Shown piece by piece: positions 19,313 through 27,877 of a stretch of 64,000 bases of DNA; the first letter of the stretch is position 1, and each line of letters begins with the position of its first letter. This stretch comes from Tectiglobus sp965223355 (GTDB lineage: Bacteria > Pseudomonadota > Alphaproteobacteria > Rhizobiales > Hyphomicrobiaceae), in the NCBI GenBank assembly GCA_965223355.1, contig CBDCWE010000003.1, forward strand, positions 2,356,001-2,420,000. Direction: 5' to 3'. The position numbers were made by a program, and so were the translations under genes. The notes under the pieces are model-generated. The model had not been told where the DNA came from. It was given only the letters and a program-made list of their open reading frames with translations, and did not search any database.

Positions 19313-20399
19313 AGACGGCTTCGAGCGGCGCGTTCAATGACGCGCCCGGCACGATGATGCCGCCGCGATTGCCGATTTCAACCGAACCGAAGCGCTGTGC
19401 GTAAACCGGCGGTAACGGCCGCGCACCGGGTGCCGCCAGCCACAGGCGCAGCAGATGACGTTTGCGCTCCGGTTCGGGCCAATCTTCGAATGCGGTTCGA
19501 TCGTGCAGCATGGTGTGATTGTGCACCCACTGCATGTCTCCGGGCTGGAAGTCCATCTGCAGGCAAATGTCGGGATCATTGGCGAGGTCGTCGAACAGAT
19601 CGAGGGCGGCGGTCTGTTGTTCGCTCAGCGCCGGGACCGCGCAGAAACGGCGGGCGGATTCGATGTAGCGACGCGCATAAAGCGCTGAGAGGCGGCCGTC
19701 ATACCAGGTGAACACGGGAACATCGTGCCACGGGTTCTGGCCGGCCGGGACTTCGCCGCGCCGGTCGGTGTGCATCGCCTCAAACAGGCAGAGCAGCAGG
19801 TCCGGGCGCCGCGCGAGCATCTCGTTGTAGATTGTCATCGAGCTGACCAGGGCGGACGCGCCACCGGATCTGGCGGTCTTGAGGCAGAGCAGCGCCACGA
19901 TATCGCAGGAATCGGTGTGGAATGTCTGGCGTTCGCGGGTTTGGTAGATGCGGGCGGTCGGATCGTTGACGGCGTCGCGGCCGAGATCCCGAACGTGGCC
20001 AAGCACATGCCCCTTACCGTTCTGCGATCGGGCGCTGCCAAAATGGCAACCGATGCCATAATAGGCCGTTGCAGAGAGGCGCAGCGACCAGTCCGCGACC
20101 GGCAGACCGCGCAACAGGGCAAAGCCGCGACCGTTCAAGACCTGATTGGAGATCTGCGCAAGCTTGGCGCCGAGCTTTGGCAGCGGGAAGTCCGCCTTGG
20201 TCAATCGGGCAATGTTCGCCTCGGTATCCGCCAACGGCCGCGCGGCGGCTTCGATTTCGTCAATATCGTCGGCATCCAACTGATGGAGCCATTCCGTGCT
20301 GGCCGCCATTTGCGGACCATACCAAACCGACGGCCCGTCGACAGCCGGTGGCAGTTCGAAGTTCGATTGGGCAGACGAAGATGGGCCTATTGCAGTCAT
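19311..20399 (-). CDS. TauD/TfdA-family Fe(II)/2-oxoglutarate dioxygenase
   Basis: A 362-residue protein with the iron-binding H161-x-D163 in QTFHTDSCD and a distal histidine in MQWVHNHTMLHDRTAF followed by RHLLRLWLA, as in TauD/TfdA enzymes. It should hydroxylate an organic substrate using 2-oxoglutarate and oxygen. The substrate is not readable, and the VWYGPQM start resembles uncharacterised alphaproteobacterial members. It is divergent from the M20 amidohydrolase with a 260-base gap, so the two may serve one catabolic route. Its TAG stop is the boundary of repeat A6. Confidence 0.88.
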   Translation of the reverse strand: MTAIGPSSSAQSNFELPPAVDGPSVWYGPQMAASTEWLHQLDADDIDEIEAAARPLADTEANIARLTKADFPLPKLGAKLAQISNQVLNGRGFALLRGLPVADWSLRLSATAYYGIGCHFGSARSQNGKGHVLGHVRDLGRDAVNDPTARIYQTRERQTFHTDSCDIVALLCLKTARSGGASALVSSMTIYNEMLARRPDLLLCLFEAMHTDRRGEVPAGQNPWHDVPVFTWYDGRLSALYARRYIESARRFCAVPALSEQQTAALDLFDDLANDPDICLQMDFQPGDMQWVHNHTMLHDRTAFEDWPEPERKRHLLRLWLAAPGARPLPPVYAQRFGSVEIGNRGGIIVPGASLNAPLEAV

Positions 20400-20661
20400 G
20401 GGAGCCTCCGGATAGGGCCGTTTGCGCCATTGTTTAGGGCCAGGCCGCGTCGTCTTTCAAGGGTCCGGGCGCATGGCATCGCCAATTATCAGACTTGTCG
20501 TGATCGGATTGAGTGAGCGCGGCGCCGGATCGCCGGCGTTTGGCAGACGTCAGGCCGCATTTTCCGATTGACCTCGAAGGCATGTGCGGAAAATCTGTCC
20601 CATAACGTTGTGTGACGATGCAACCGGAATAGCCAATCAACACCATCGCGAGAGTTCAATC

Positions 20662-22119
20662 ATGGCAGTGGAACGCAATTCGGACCGTGTTTGGGACTAT
20701 ATCGACAGTCGAAAGGACGACTACATCGCCCTTTCGGACCGTATTTTCGACATGCCGGAAATCGCATACACCGAATTTCAATCGGTCGACGCGCACGCCC
20801 AAATGCTCGAGCAAGAAGGCTTCCGGATTACGCGAAATGCTGCCGGTCTGCCCACCGCCGTGATCGGTGAAGCCGGCGATGAGGGCCCTGTGATCGCGAT
20901 CCTCGGTGAATTCGACGCGCTGCCAGGTTTGGGCCAGCAATCGGGCGTTACCGCGCCGGCGCCGGTCGCAGCAGGCGGGCCCGGGCACGGTTGCGGTCAC
21001 AACCTTCTGGGCTCGGCAGCGCTGCTCGCCGCTGCAGCGTTAAAGGACTATCTGGCGGAACGCGGCATCAAGGGCCGTGTCCGATACTATGGCTGCCCGG
21101 CCGAAGAAGGCGGCGCGGCGAAGACGTTCATGGTGCGGGCCGGATTGTTCGATGATGTCGATGCCGCTATTTCCTGGCATCCGGCTTCGTTCACGGGCGT
21201 CAACCATGCCAAGTCACTCGCCAATACGCGCATCGACTACACCTTCCACGGCAGGTCCGCGCATGCGGCCGGCGCCCCGGAAATCGGCCGCAGCGCCCTC
21301 GACGCCGTCGAGTTGATGAACGTCGGGGTCAACTATATGCGCGAACACATGCCGGACTCGGCGCGCGTCCACTATGCCTATCTCGACGCCGGCGGCATTG
21401 CGCCGAATGTCGTGCAGTCGCGCGCGACGGTTCGCCAACTGATCCGGGCCGAGACCCTGGCCGACCTCAAGCAACTCGTTACGCGGGTCCACAAGATCGC
21501 GGACGGCGCGGCGCTGATGACCGAAACCACGGTCGACAAACATGTGGTCACGGCGGTTTCGAACCTGATTGGCAATCGGCCGCTCGAAGAGGTGATGCAG
21601 GCAAACATGGACCGCCTCGGTCCACCGCAGTTTGACGATGCCGACCGGGAATTTGCGGCGGCGATCAGGACAACGCTGACCAAGGCCGACATCGCAAGTT
21701 CCTATCTGCGGGTCGGCAGCGAACCCGATTATGATCTGGCGCTTTGCGATTTCATTGCGCCGCTCGACCGCAACAGCGCCGGCGGTGAAGGTTCGACGGA
21801 CGTTGGCGATGTGAGCTGGGCCGTGCCGACGGTGCAGGCGCGTGTGACGACCTGTGCGTTCGGGACACCGTTTCACAGCTGGCAGCTGACGGCCCATGGC
21901 AAGACGCCGATCGCGCACAAGGGCATGCTTCACGCCGCCAAAATCATGGCGGGCACGGGCCGCGATCTGTTCGAAAACCCCGGCAAGATCGAGGCGGCGC
22001 AGCGCGACCACGACGCTCGCGCACAACACACGCCCTACGAATGCCCGATGCCCGACGACGTGCTGGCGCCGATTGTCGCTCCGCCGGCCGAGCGGGATGG
22101 TGCGCGCGGTAGTGGATAA
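20662..22119 (+). CDS. M20-family amidohydrolase (AbgB-like), altered C-terminus
   Basis: A 485-residue metallopeptidase-like hydrolase. The metal-binding stretch GHGCGHNLLGSAALLAAA and CPAEEGGAAKTFMVRAGLFD carry the conserved His, Asp and Glu ligands. The dimerisation insert near residues 190-300 fits aminobenzoyl-glutamate hydrolase-like proteins. ATG 20662 (MAVERNSDRVWDYIDSRKDD) fits the family better than the upstream start. After CPMPDDVLAPIVAPPAE the frame runs into IS481-derived DNA and ends ARGSG, so the last residues are probably foreign. Activity may be unaffected, since the break is at the extreme C-terminus. Confidence 0.88.
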   Translation: MAVERNSDRVWDYIDSRKDDYIALSDRIFDMPEIAYTEFQSVDAHAQMLEQEGFRITRNAAGLPTAVIGEAGDEGPVIAILGEFDALPGLGQQSGVTAPAPVAAGGPGHGCGHNLLGSAALLAAAALKDYLAERGIKGRVRYYGCPAEEGGAAKTFMVRAGLFDDVDAAISWHPASFTGVNHAKSLANTRIDYTFHGRSAHAAGAPEIGRSALDAVELMNVGVNYMREHMPDSARVHYAYLDAGGIAPNVVQSRATVRQLIRAETLADLKQLVTRVHKIADGAALMTETTVDKHVVTAVSNLIGNRPLEEVMQANMDRLGPPQFDDADREFAAAIRTTLTKADIASSYLRVGSEPDYDLALCDFIAPLDRNSAGGEGSTDVGDVSWAVPTVQARVTTCAFGTPFHSWQLTAHGKTPIAHKGMLHAAKIMAGTGRDLFENPGKIEAAQRDHDARAQHTPYECPMPDDVLAPIVAPPAERDGARGSG

Positions 22120-22200
22120 CGGCCAGACACAGGCCGCTGCCCGCCAGTTTCATGGTTCGCGAAACACCGTCGGCAAATGGCTCAAGCGGGTCCAACACAC
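22086..22200 (+). mobile_element. IS481-family transposase fragment (HTH only)
   Basis: Translation in frame +2 relative to the amidohydrolase gives GMVRAVVDNGQTQAAARQFH and NTVGKWLKRV, matching the HTH of the IS481 copy at 930-1050. No start, DDE domain or right end is left. It forms the junction to the amidohydrolase gene. Confidence 0.75.
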
Positions 22201-22211
22201 GTGGGCTCAGT

Positions 22212-22354
22212 TCGGAAATCTCTGCACAAAGTCCGGGGTCCAGGGGATCCATCCCCTGGTCGGGGAGTTTGAGGCGCTGAAAGCCCCTCAAGGATCGCCG
22301 CTTGGCGGCGATTGGTTAAGGGCAATGCCCTTTGGAAGCCTGAGACGTGATTAG
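22212..22354 (+). repeat. Family B multi-hairpin repeat, copy B1
   Basis: Hairpins in order: CCAGGGGATCCATCCCCTGG, GGCGCTGAAAGCCCC, ATCGCCGCTTGGCGGCGAT and a degenerate GGGCAATGCCC. The left end GGAAATCTCTG resembles the GGAACCTCTGA end seen at 58891. It lies directly after the IS481 fragment. Confidence 0.85.
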
Positions 22355-22608
22355 ACGATCCTTAGGTTACAGCGTCGATTATCAGCGGTCTTTGCATCGC
22401 GCTCGATTCCGCCTCAAACTGCAACGCAGCCGCAAACCGATCGACGTTGCCGGCGATCGCTACTTCGGTCAACCAATTTGATGAAAATCAATGATCGGCT
22501 GGCTGATTGGGACTAAGGTTTAATGGGCAACCGGCGCGACTGCGGGTAGATTTACCGTAGATCGGGCTGGCCCCGTTCCTCCCGACTTTATGCCCGTGGC
22601 GAAAATGG
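22355..22608. other. Intergenic region downstream of truA
   Basis: About 250 bases with no gene seen. A hairpin GCCCGTG...CACGGGC at 22591-22616 overlaps the truA stop and may end its transcript, though no T-run follows it. Confidence 0.45.
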
Positions 22609-23388
22609 TCACGGGCTTGTTTTTTTCGACACCTCTCGCTCGGCGTCATCCGGATAGTCGACCGCGACCAAACAAAGTCCGGCCGCCGGCGCCACGGCGG
22701 CGCAGCGCGTCCGATCACATGCATCACGTGCCGCAATAAAATCGTCGATCGACCAGCGACCTTCCCCGACCGCCTTAAGGCAGCCGACCATCGATCGCAC
22801 TTGGTGGTGCAGAAACGCTCGGGCCGAGGCACGCACCCGGATCTCGTCGGCGCAGTGTTCGACATCCAGCCGATCAAGCGTTCGCACCGGCGATTTGGCC
22901 TGACATCCGGCCGCCCTGAACGTTGAAAAGTCAAAGCGGCCAACCAGGTGGCGCGCTGCCTCGGCCATGCCTGCGACGTCCAGCGGAACCGGAACCTGCC
23001 AGACCCGGTTCCTATCGAGCACGGCTGGCGCGCGGCGCTGCAGGATCCGGTAGCGATAGTGTCGTGCCGTTGCACGAAAACGGGCATCGAAATCGTCGCG
23101 GACCTGCGCACACGTCAAGACGGCGACCGGGTCGGGCCGCAAATGGAAGTTGGCAGCATCCCTGATTTTGGCGCCCGGCCAGACCTTCTCGAGATCGAAA
23201 TGTGCAACCTGACCGAGAGCATGCACGCCGGCATCCGTTCGCCCAGCGCCCTGAACCCGCACCGCCTCACCGCTAAACGCATGGATCGCTTCGCCGATTG
23301 CGCCCTGAACGGAACGACCATTGGCCTGAATTTGCCATCCGACGAATGGCGTTCCGTCATATTCTACGGTGATGCGATAGCGCGGCAT
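22609..23388 (-). CDS. truA: tRNA pseudouridine synthase A
   Basis: A 259-residue enzyme that forms pseudouridine at tRNA positions 38-40. The catalytic aspartate is in GAGRTDAGVHALGQVAHFD at about residues 46-64, and the opening RYRITVEYDGTPFVGWQIQ is typical. AFLHHQVRSMVGCL is also conserved. The C-terminus is slightly longer than usual. It is transcribed leftward. The gene to its right, an XRE regulator, is also on the minus strand about 90 bases upstream and probably separate. Confidence 0.95.
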   Translation of the reverse strand: MPRYRITVEYDGTPFVGWQIQANGRSVQGAIGEAIHAFSGEAVRVQGAGRTDAGVHALGQVAHFDLEKVWPGAKIRDAANFHLRPDPVAVLTCAQVRDDFDARFRATARHYRYRILQRRAPAVLDRNRVWQVPVPLDVAGMAEAARHLVGRFDFSTFRAAGCQAKSPVRTLDRLDVEHCADEIRVRASARAFLHHQVRSMVGCLKAVGEGRWSIDDFIAARDACDRTRCAAVAPAAGLCLVAVDYPDDAEREVSKKTSP

Positions 23389-23480
23389 GGGGCTGGACGA
23401 ATACCTTTAAGATGACCCTTCAGAGGACCTTTCAAGCCGTGATCAGCCCGCCATCAGCGCTGCCATCGACCCGGCTCGGG

Positions 23481-23702
23481 TCATTGGTCTTGCGCATCGT
23501 CATCGGGACAATGCACGAGGAGGTCGCCGGGCTGACAGGCCAGCGCCGAACAGATTGCCTCCAGAGTCGTGAAGCGTATCGCACGCGCCTTTCCAGTCTT
23601 GAGGACCGATAGGTTCTGCACCGAGATCCCAGTGCGTTCGGATAGTTCATTGAGCTGCATCTTACGCTTGGCGAGCTCAACATCCAAATTGACGACAATC
23701 AT
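23481..23702 (-). CDS. YozG-like XRE-family small regulator
   Basis: A 73-residue helix-turn-helix protein, MIVVNLDVELAKRKMQLNEL, then SERTGISVQNLSVLKTGKAR and FTTLEAICSALACQPGDLL. This is the short HTH_26/YozG type that normally accompanies a DUF2975 membrane protein. It follows that gene by about a dozen bases here and is clearly co-transcribed. It is expected to repress its own operon, and the 10-bp palindrome upstream of the pair is the natural candidate operator. ATG at 23711 would add three residues. Confidence 0.88.
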   Translation of the reverse strand: MIVVNLDVELAKRKMQLNELSERTGISVQNLSVLKTGKARAIRFTTLEAICSALACQPGDLLVHCPDDDAQDQ

Positions 23703-23714
23703 GTAGCCCACGAT

Positions 23715-24290
23715 TCAGATTGTGAGTTTCGCGTCTTCTTCCAACAATGCGGCGCGTTCCAGGACGTGGGCAAAGGAGATCGTTACCACGCCGGCCATGA
23801 ATATCATCGCGTTGAATTGAATTGTAACCACCGGTTCGCCACCGTCCTGACCGAGTAACGTTGGCATCAGCACCAGGTTTTGAACGGCGCTGGCGCCACA
23901 TTCTATCACAGCCAACAGCAAGGTCAGCCATCCGATCCAGCGGATGCGCCGTGCATTGGCCGCTGACAACATCTCATTGCGCTGGAATGCCGTGAACAGG
24001 CGGTCGATCAACCAGAACACCGCCAGCATCAACACCACCAGCGCCGCGGTGCCAACCGCGGTCGGCCACGCCAAACTCAGCGGCACCTCGCTCTGGCCGC
24101 TGCCGGCCTCGCCGAGGCTGATGCCTATGGCTGCTGAGTTGTCTGAAAATATCGTCCAAGAACCCGGCAATACCAGCACAATCGGAATGAACACCAGGAA
24201 GATGCCGCGCAGCCACCATTTGAGCCGCAGCGCCACCGCTCGCAGATTCGAACCCGGCGGTTCAGGGACATTCGACGTGATCGCCATCAC
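23715..24290 (-). CDS. DUF2975 membrane protein
   Basis: A 191-residue protein with four membrane helices (about residues 27-50, 78-98, 118-140, 153-178). The middle part AFQRNEMLSAANARRIRWIGW is the family's recognisable hallmark (FxxxxxFxxxNxxxIRxIG). The function is unknown. Members pair with a YozG-like regulator, as here. It reads leftward from a divergent promoter region shared with the porin gene. Confidence 0.85.
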   Translation of the reverse strand: MMAITSNVPEPPGSNLRAVALRLKWWLRGIFLVFIPIVLVLPGSWTIFSDNSAAIGISLGEAGSGQSEVPLSLAWPTAVGTAALVVLMLAVFWLIDRLFTAFQRNEMLSAANARRIRWIGWLTLLLAVIECGASAVQNLVLMPTLLGQDGGEPVVTIQFNAMIFMAGVVTISFAHVLERAALLEEDAKLTI

Positions 24291-24327
24291 TGGTCTCCTT
24301 GCTTGGTCACAAACGCGCTTGATTTAT

Positions 24328-24357
24328 CGATAATCATACTTTATATCATGATTATCG
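24328..24357. promoter_or_regulatory. 10-bp inverted repeat, candidate operator
   Basis: CGATAATCAT and its exact complement ATGATTATCG are separated by ten bases, so centres are two helical turns apart. It lies between the divergent DUF2975-XRE operon and the porin gene, inside an AT-rich stretch likely to hold both promoters. Binding by the adjacent XRE protein is inferred. Confidence 0.6.
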
Positions 24358-24393
24358 TGATGTACAGCATGATATCACCATAGGGGCTACCGA

Positions 24394-25152
24394 ATGAGAA
24401 TTGCAACCTGCCTGTGCCTCGCCGGGCTTTCAATCGTGATTTGGGCTGGGCCGACGCGATCGGCGGATTTGTCTGGATATGGCGATCTGGAGAGCCGGAA
24501 CGGCACGCCTGCACCTGCGCCGGTCCTCAGCGGATGGTATGTCGGGGGCCGCACCGGGGTGTCGAATTATTGGCTGGACGGCACCGTGGAGACATTTCCG
24601 ACCAAGTCTTACCCCAATCGTATCGCTGGCAAGTCGACCAACCTCAACCATCACAAGTCGGTTTGGACGTTGGGTGCGTTTGCCGGATACGGCCACTACA
24701 TCGGTAACTGGTTCGTGGGCGGCGAAGTCGATCTATCGTTCTATCCATCGAAGATCAACAAGCGTATTAAACTTGCCGATCACACCGTTCAGATCGAGAA
24801 TTCACTGAAAGTATCGTTGTCGGCTTTGGCTGGGCACCGGTTTGGCGATGGCTTGATCTATGGCCGGCTTGGGCTTGCCTATACCGATGTCGACGTTGCG
24901 GTTCTGGAGAACGCCTTTGTCCACAGCCAACCCAACAGCAAACACTGGGGCGCGGTGCACGACTGGTTGGGCGCCACCGTCGGCATCGGCTACGCCCATC
25001 CATTGACCGAGCATCTGAGCTGGCGTGCCGACTACACGTTTACCTACTATCTTGATGGTCCCCGTTACAACAATGACAAGAACGACGGCGAAAAGTACGA
25101 CCTAAATTTGAACGACAACCGGTTTTCGTTCGGTTTGGCCTGGTCGTTCTAA
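24394..25152 (+). CDS. Omp25/31-like outer-membrane beta-barrel protein
   Basis: A 252-residue protein with a signal peptide (MRIATCLCLAGLSIVIWAGP, then TRSADLS). The mature part opens LSGWYVGGRTGVSNYW and ends with FSFGLAWSF, whose terminal aromatic residue is typical of outer-membrane barrels. Alternating strands such as GHRFGDGLIYGRLGLAYTD and LSWRADYTFTYYL fit an eight-stranded porin-like barrel of the alphaproteobacterial Omp25/31 type. It is a single gene closed by a strong hairpin terminator 70 bases downstream. Confidence 0.87.
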   Translation: MRIATCLCLAGLSIVIWAGPTRSADLSGYGDLESRNGTPAPAPVLSGWYVGGRTGVSNYWLDGTVETFPTKSYPNRIAGKSTNLNHHKSVWTLGAFAGYGHYIGNWFVGGEVDLSFYPSKINKRIKLADHTVQIENSLKVSLSALAGHRFGDGLIYGRLGLAYTDVDVAVLENAFVHSQPNSKHWGAVHDWLGATVGIGYAHPLTEHLSWRADYTFTYYLDGPRYNNDKNDGEKYDLNLNDNRFSFGLAWSF

Positions 25153-25224
25153 GCAACCTCTGATCACGTCTACGGGCTGGCGAAAGGCGATGCCCCGCAG
25201 TCGGGTTGTTGGTGCTGAAGGCCC

Positions 25225-25255
25225 TGACATATCGCCGCCAAACGGCGATATGTCA
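25225..25255. terminator. Bidirectional hairpin between convergent genes
   Basis: A perfect 13-bp stem TGACATATCGCCG / CGGCGATATGTCA with a five-base loop lies between the porin and the acyl-CoA synthetase genes, which converge. AAAAT follows on one side. It would serve both. Confidence 0.75.
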
Positions 25256-25295
25256 TGAAAATATGTGCGCTGAACGTGCGCTGGTATCGCTCGGG

Positions 25296-26816
25296 TTAGC
25301 CGGCTTCCTTGTCGAGCAGGACGCGCAACTCGGTCTTGAGAATTTTGCCGTAGTTGTTTTTCGGCAGGGCGTCGACAAAGCGGTAGCCCTTCGGGCGCTT
25401 GAACCGCGCGATGTTGTCAAGGCACAGCCGGTTGAGATCCTGATCGCTTGTCCGGTGCCCGGGGCGCAGCACGACAAAGGCAATCACCTCTTCGCCCCAG
25501 TCATCGTGCGGTTTGCCAACGACGGCGCATTCGAGCACGGCATCGTTGATCAGCAACACCTCCTCGATTTCTCGCGGATAGATGTTCGTACCGCCGGAAA
25601 TGATCATGTCCTTGGAGCGATCTTTGATCGTCAGGAAGCCGTCCTGATCGACCATGCCGATATCGCCCGTCCACAACCATCCGGCCCGCAACGCCGAAGC
25701 ATTTGCCGCCGGGTTCTCCCAGTAACCGTTCATGACGGCGTCGCTCTTGGTTATGATTTCGCCAACCTCCCCGGCCGGCAACTGTGCACCGTCGGGATCA
25801 ACGACCCTGAATTCGCAGCCCGTCCTCGCAATCCCCGCGCTCGCGAGCCGGGCCTCGTAGCGCGGATGGTCGACATCGCCATGCATCCACTTCGCCAAGC
25901 CGCTAATCGTCATCGGCGCTTCGCCCTGTCCGAACACCTGATAGAGCCGTGGCCCGAACATTTCGAGACCGCGCTTGAGGTCGGCCACATACATTGGCGC
26001 GCCGCCGTAAACGATCGTCTTGAGGCCGCTTAAAGCCGACAAACCAATGCGCGGATCATCAAGCAGGCGCTTGACCATGGTCGGCGCAGCAAACAACGAA
26101 ACGTTCCTGTAGTTGGTAAAGCTCGCAATGATCTCGCCGGTATCGAAGCCAGGATAAATGACATTGTTGGAGCCCTTGGCGATGTGTGCCAGGCCATAGA
26201 GCCCCGCACCGTGCGAAAGTGGTGCGGCTTGTACGATGGTGTCTTCGGGACCGAGGAAATCAATGTCGGCATAGTAGGTGTGCATCATGAACAGCAGATT
26301 GCGATGGCTGAGCTGGGCGCCCTTTGGTCGGCCGGTTGTGCCGCTGGTGTAGAAGATCCAGGCGTTGTCTTCCGGCTCACTTTCGACCGCACCAACAGGT
26401 TCGCCTTGCAACAACATCTGAAAGTCACGCGATCCTGTCGCGATGATCTCAGGCCAGGTTTCAGCGGACAGGCCCGACATCTTGTCGGCAAGGTCAGGCG
26501 TTGCAACGCAAACGTGTGCGCCGCAATTGTTCAAGATCCAGGCGAGCTCGCGCGGGTGCAGCTTGGCGTTGACCGGCACGGCCGCGAGGCCTGCGCGCCA
26601 GATGCCGTAAAGCGTTGGAAAGAACTCCGGGCAATTGGTCATTGCGATGCCGACCCGTTGCCCGGCGACCAGTCCATGGCGTTTTGTCAGTGCGCCGGCG
26701 ATACAAGCCGCCTGGTGTTCGAAGTCAGCGTAACTGAGCGTGCCGTGTGACCATGTAATGGCCGGCCGATCGGGTACGGCGCGCGCCGCCGCCTTCAGGG
26801 TCATCGACAGATTCAT
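25296..26816 (-). CDS. AMP-dependent acyl-CoA synthetase/ligase
   Basis: A 506-residue ANL-superfamily enzyme that activates a carboxylic acid to acyl-CoA via an acyl-AMP. The P-loop FYTSGTTGRPKGAQLSHRNL is at about residues 160-180. GWLWTGDIGMVDQDGFLTI (A7/A8) is near 385, and the catalytic lysine lies in PKNNYGKILKTELR near 490. The substrate is probably a medium- or long-chain or aromatic acid. No diagnostic pocket residues are apparent. It stands alone, ending at the bidirectional hairpin. Confidence 0.92.
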   Translation of the reverse strand: MNLSMTLKAAARAVPDRPAITWSHGTLSYADFEHQAACIAGALTKRHGLVAGQRVGIAMTNCPEFFPTLYGIWRAGLAAVPVNAKLHPRELAWILNNCGAHVCVATPDLADKMSGLSAETWPEIIATGSRDFQMLLQGEPVGAVESEPEDNAWIFYTSGTTGRPKGAQLSHRNLLFMMHTYYADIDFLGPEDTIVQAAPLSHGAGLYGLAHIAKGSNNVIYPGFDTGEIIASFTNYRNVSLFAAPTMVKRLLDDPRIGLSALSGLKTIVYGGAPMYVADLKRGLEMFGPRLYQVFGQGEAPMTISGLAKWMHGDVDHPRYEARLASAGIARTGCEFRVVDPDGAQLPAGEVGEIITKSDAVMNGYWENPAANASALRAGWLWTGDIGMVDQDGFLTIKDRSKDMIISGGTNIYPREIEEVLLINDAVLECAVVGKPHDDWGEEVIAFVVLRPGHRTSDQDLNRLCLDNIARFKRPKGYRFVDALPKNNYGKILKTELRVLLDKEAG

Positions 26817-27078
26817 TGGCGATCCTCGCGGGTCTTTGATCAGCTAAAATTTTTCCTGTCTGATGCGCAGTTTGGCATGGCATTGCGCAATTTTGCACCG
26901 ATCGGGCATCGAATGCCAGGACTACAAATTCCCTTTTTTGAATAAGACGTTAGGTCGTAGGCAGTGCGTTTTTGCAGAGCTTGTCGCAGGGCCTGACTTG
27001 CCTTAAATCAACGCTCATGGGCTGTCCCGGCCCCAGGGCGTTTCCCCGACCGCCTGCGTTGTTCGAAAGGAACCTGTG

Positions 27079-27741
27079 ATGACAATTCGAATTGGATCAG
27101 CCGCACCAGATTTCACGGCCGATACGACCGAAGGACGTATCAGTTTCCATGAGTGGCTTGGCGACTCATGGGGCATCATTTTTTCGCACCCGAAGAACTT
27201 CACCCCGGTCTGCACCACCGAACTCGGTCAGATGGCCAAGCTCAAGTCGGAGTTCGACAAGCGCGGTGTCAAAGTCCTGGGCCTGAGCGTTGACCCGGTC
27301 GACAGCCACACCGCTTGGTCTCAAGACATCAAGGACGCCACCGGCACGGCACCCAACTACCCGATGATTGGTGACAGCGACCTTGCCGTTGCCAAGCTTT
27401 ACGACATGCTGCCCGAAGGCGCCGGCGAAACCTCGCAAGGACGCACCGCCGTCGACAACCAGACGGTCCGCAACGTTATCATTGTCGGCCCCGACAAACT
27501 GATCAAGGCTGTTCTCACCTATCCGATGAGCACCGGTCGAAATTTCGATGAGATCCTGAGACTGGTGGATTCGCTGCAGCTGACCGCGAAGCACAAGGTC
27601 GCCACGCCGGTGAACTGGAAACAGGGCGAAGACGTGATCATCGTGCCGGCGGTTTCCGATGAAGAGGCCAAGGCAAAGTTCCCGGGCGGCTGGACGGCAC
27701 CGAAACCTTACATTCGCATCGTACCCCAGCCGCAGGATTGA
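27079..27741 (+). CDS. 1-Cys peroxiredoxin (Prx6 type)
   Basis: A 220-residue thiol peroxidase. The peroxidatic Cys45 is in KNFTPVCTTELG, and there is no second cysteine in the rest of the protein, which defines the 1-Cys Prx6 subgroup. The long C-terminal extension (FPGGWTAPKPYIRIVPQPQD) is also characteristic of this class. It reduces hydrogen and organic peroxides in the cytoplasm. ATG 27079 is preferred to the adjacent GTG, with GAAAGGA upstream. The ketopantoate-reductase-like gene follows after 136 bases. Confidence 0.95.
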   Translation: MTIRIGSAAPDFTADTTEGRISFHEWLGDSWGIIFSHPKNFTPVCTTELGQMAKLKSEFDKRGVKVLGLSVDPVDSHTAWSQDIKDATGTAPNYPMIGDSDLAVAKLYDMLPEGAGETSQGRTAVDNQTVRNVIIVGPDKLIKAVLTYPMSTGRNFDEILRLVDSLQLTAKHKVATPVNWKQGEDVIIVPAVSDEEAKAKFPGGWTAPKPYIRIVPQPQD

Positions 27742-27877
27742 TGCGCCCGCCCAGGCATCGCCTTCTTGCCGTCAGCGATGGCGCCGGACCCGCCGGCGCC
27801 ATTTGTGTTTGCCGCCCCCGATTGACTGGCGATGCGGGTGCCGGCATCAATGGCAAAAGGTTCGGGAGGACTTGAAC

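Noticed and set aside
22591..22616. Rho-independent terminator at the end of truA
   Set aside because: The stem overlaps the stop codon but no U-run follows it, so it is mentioned only as a hairpin.
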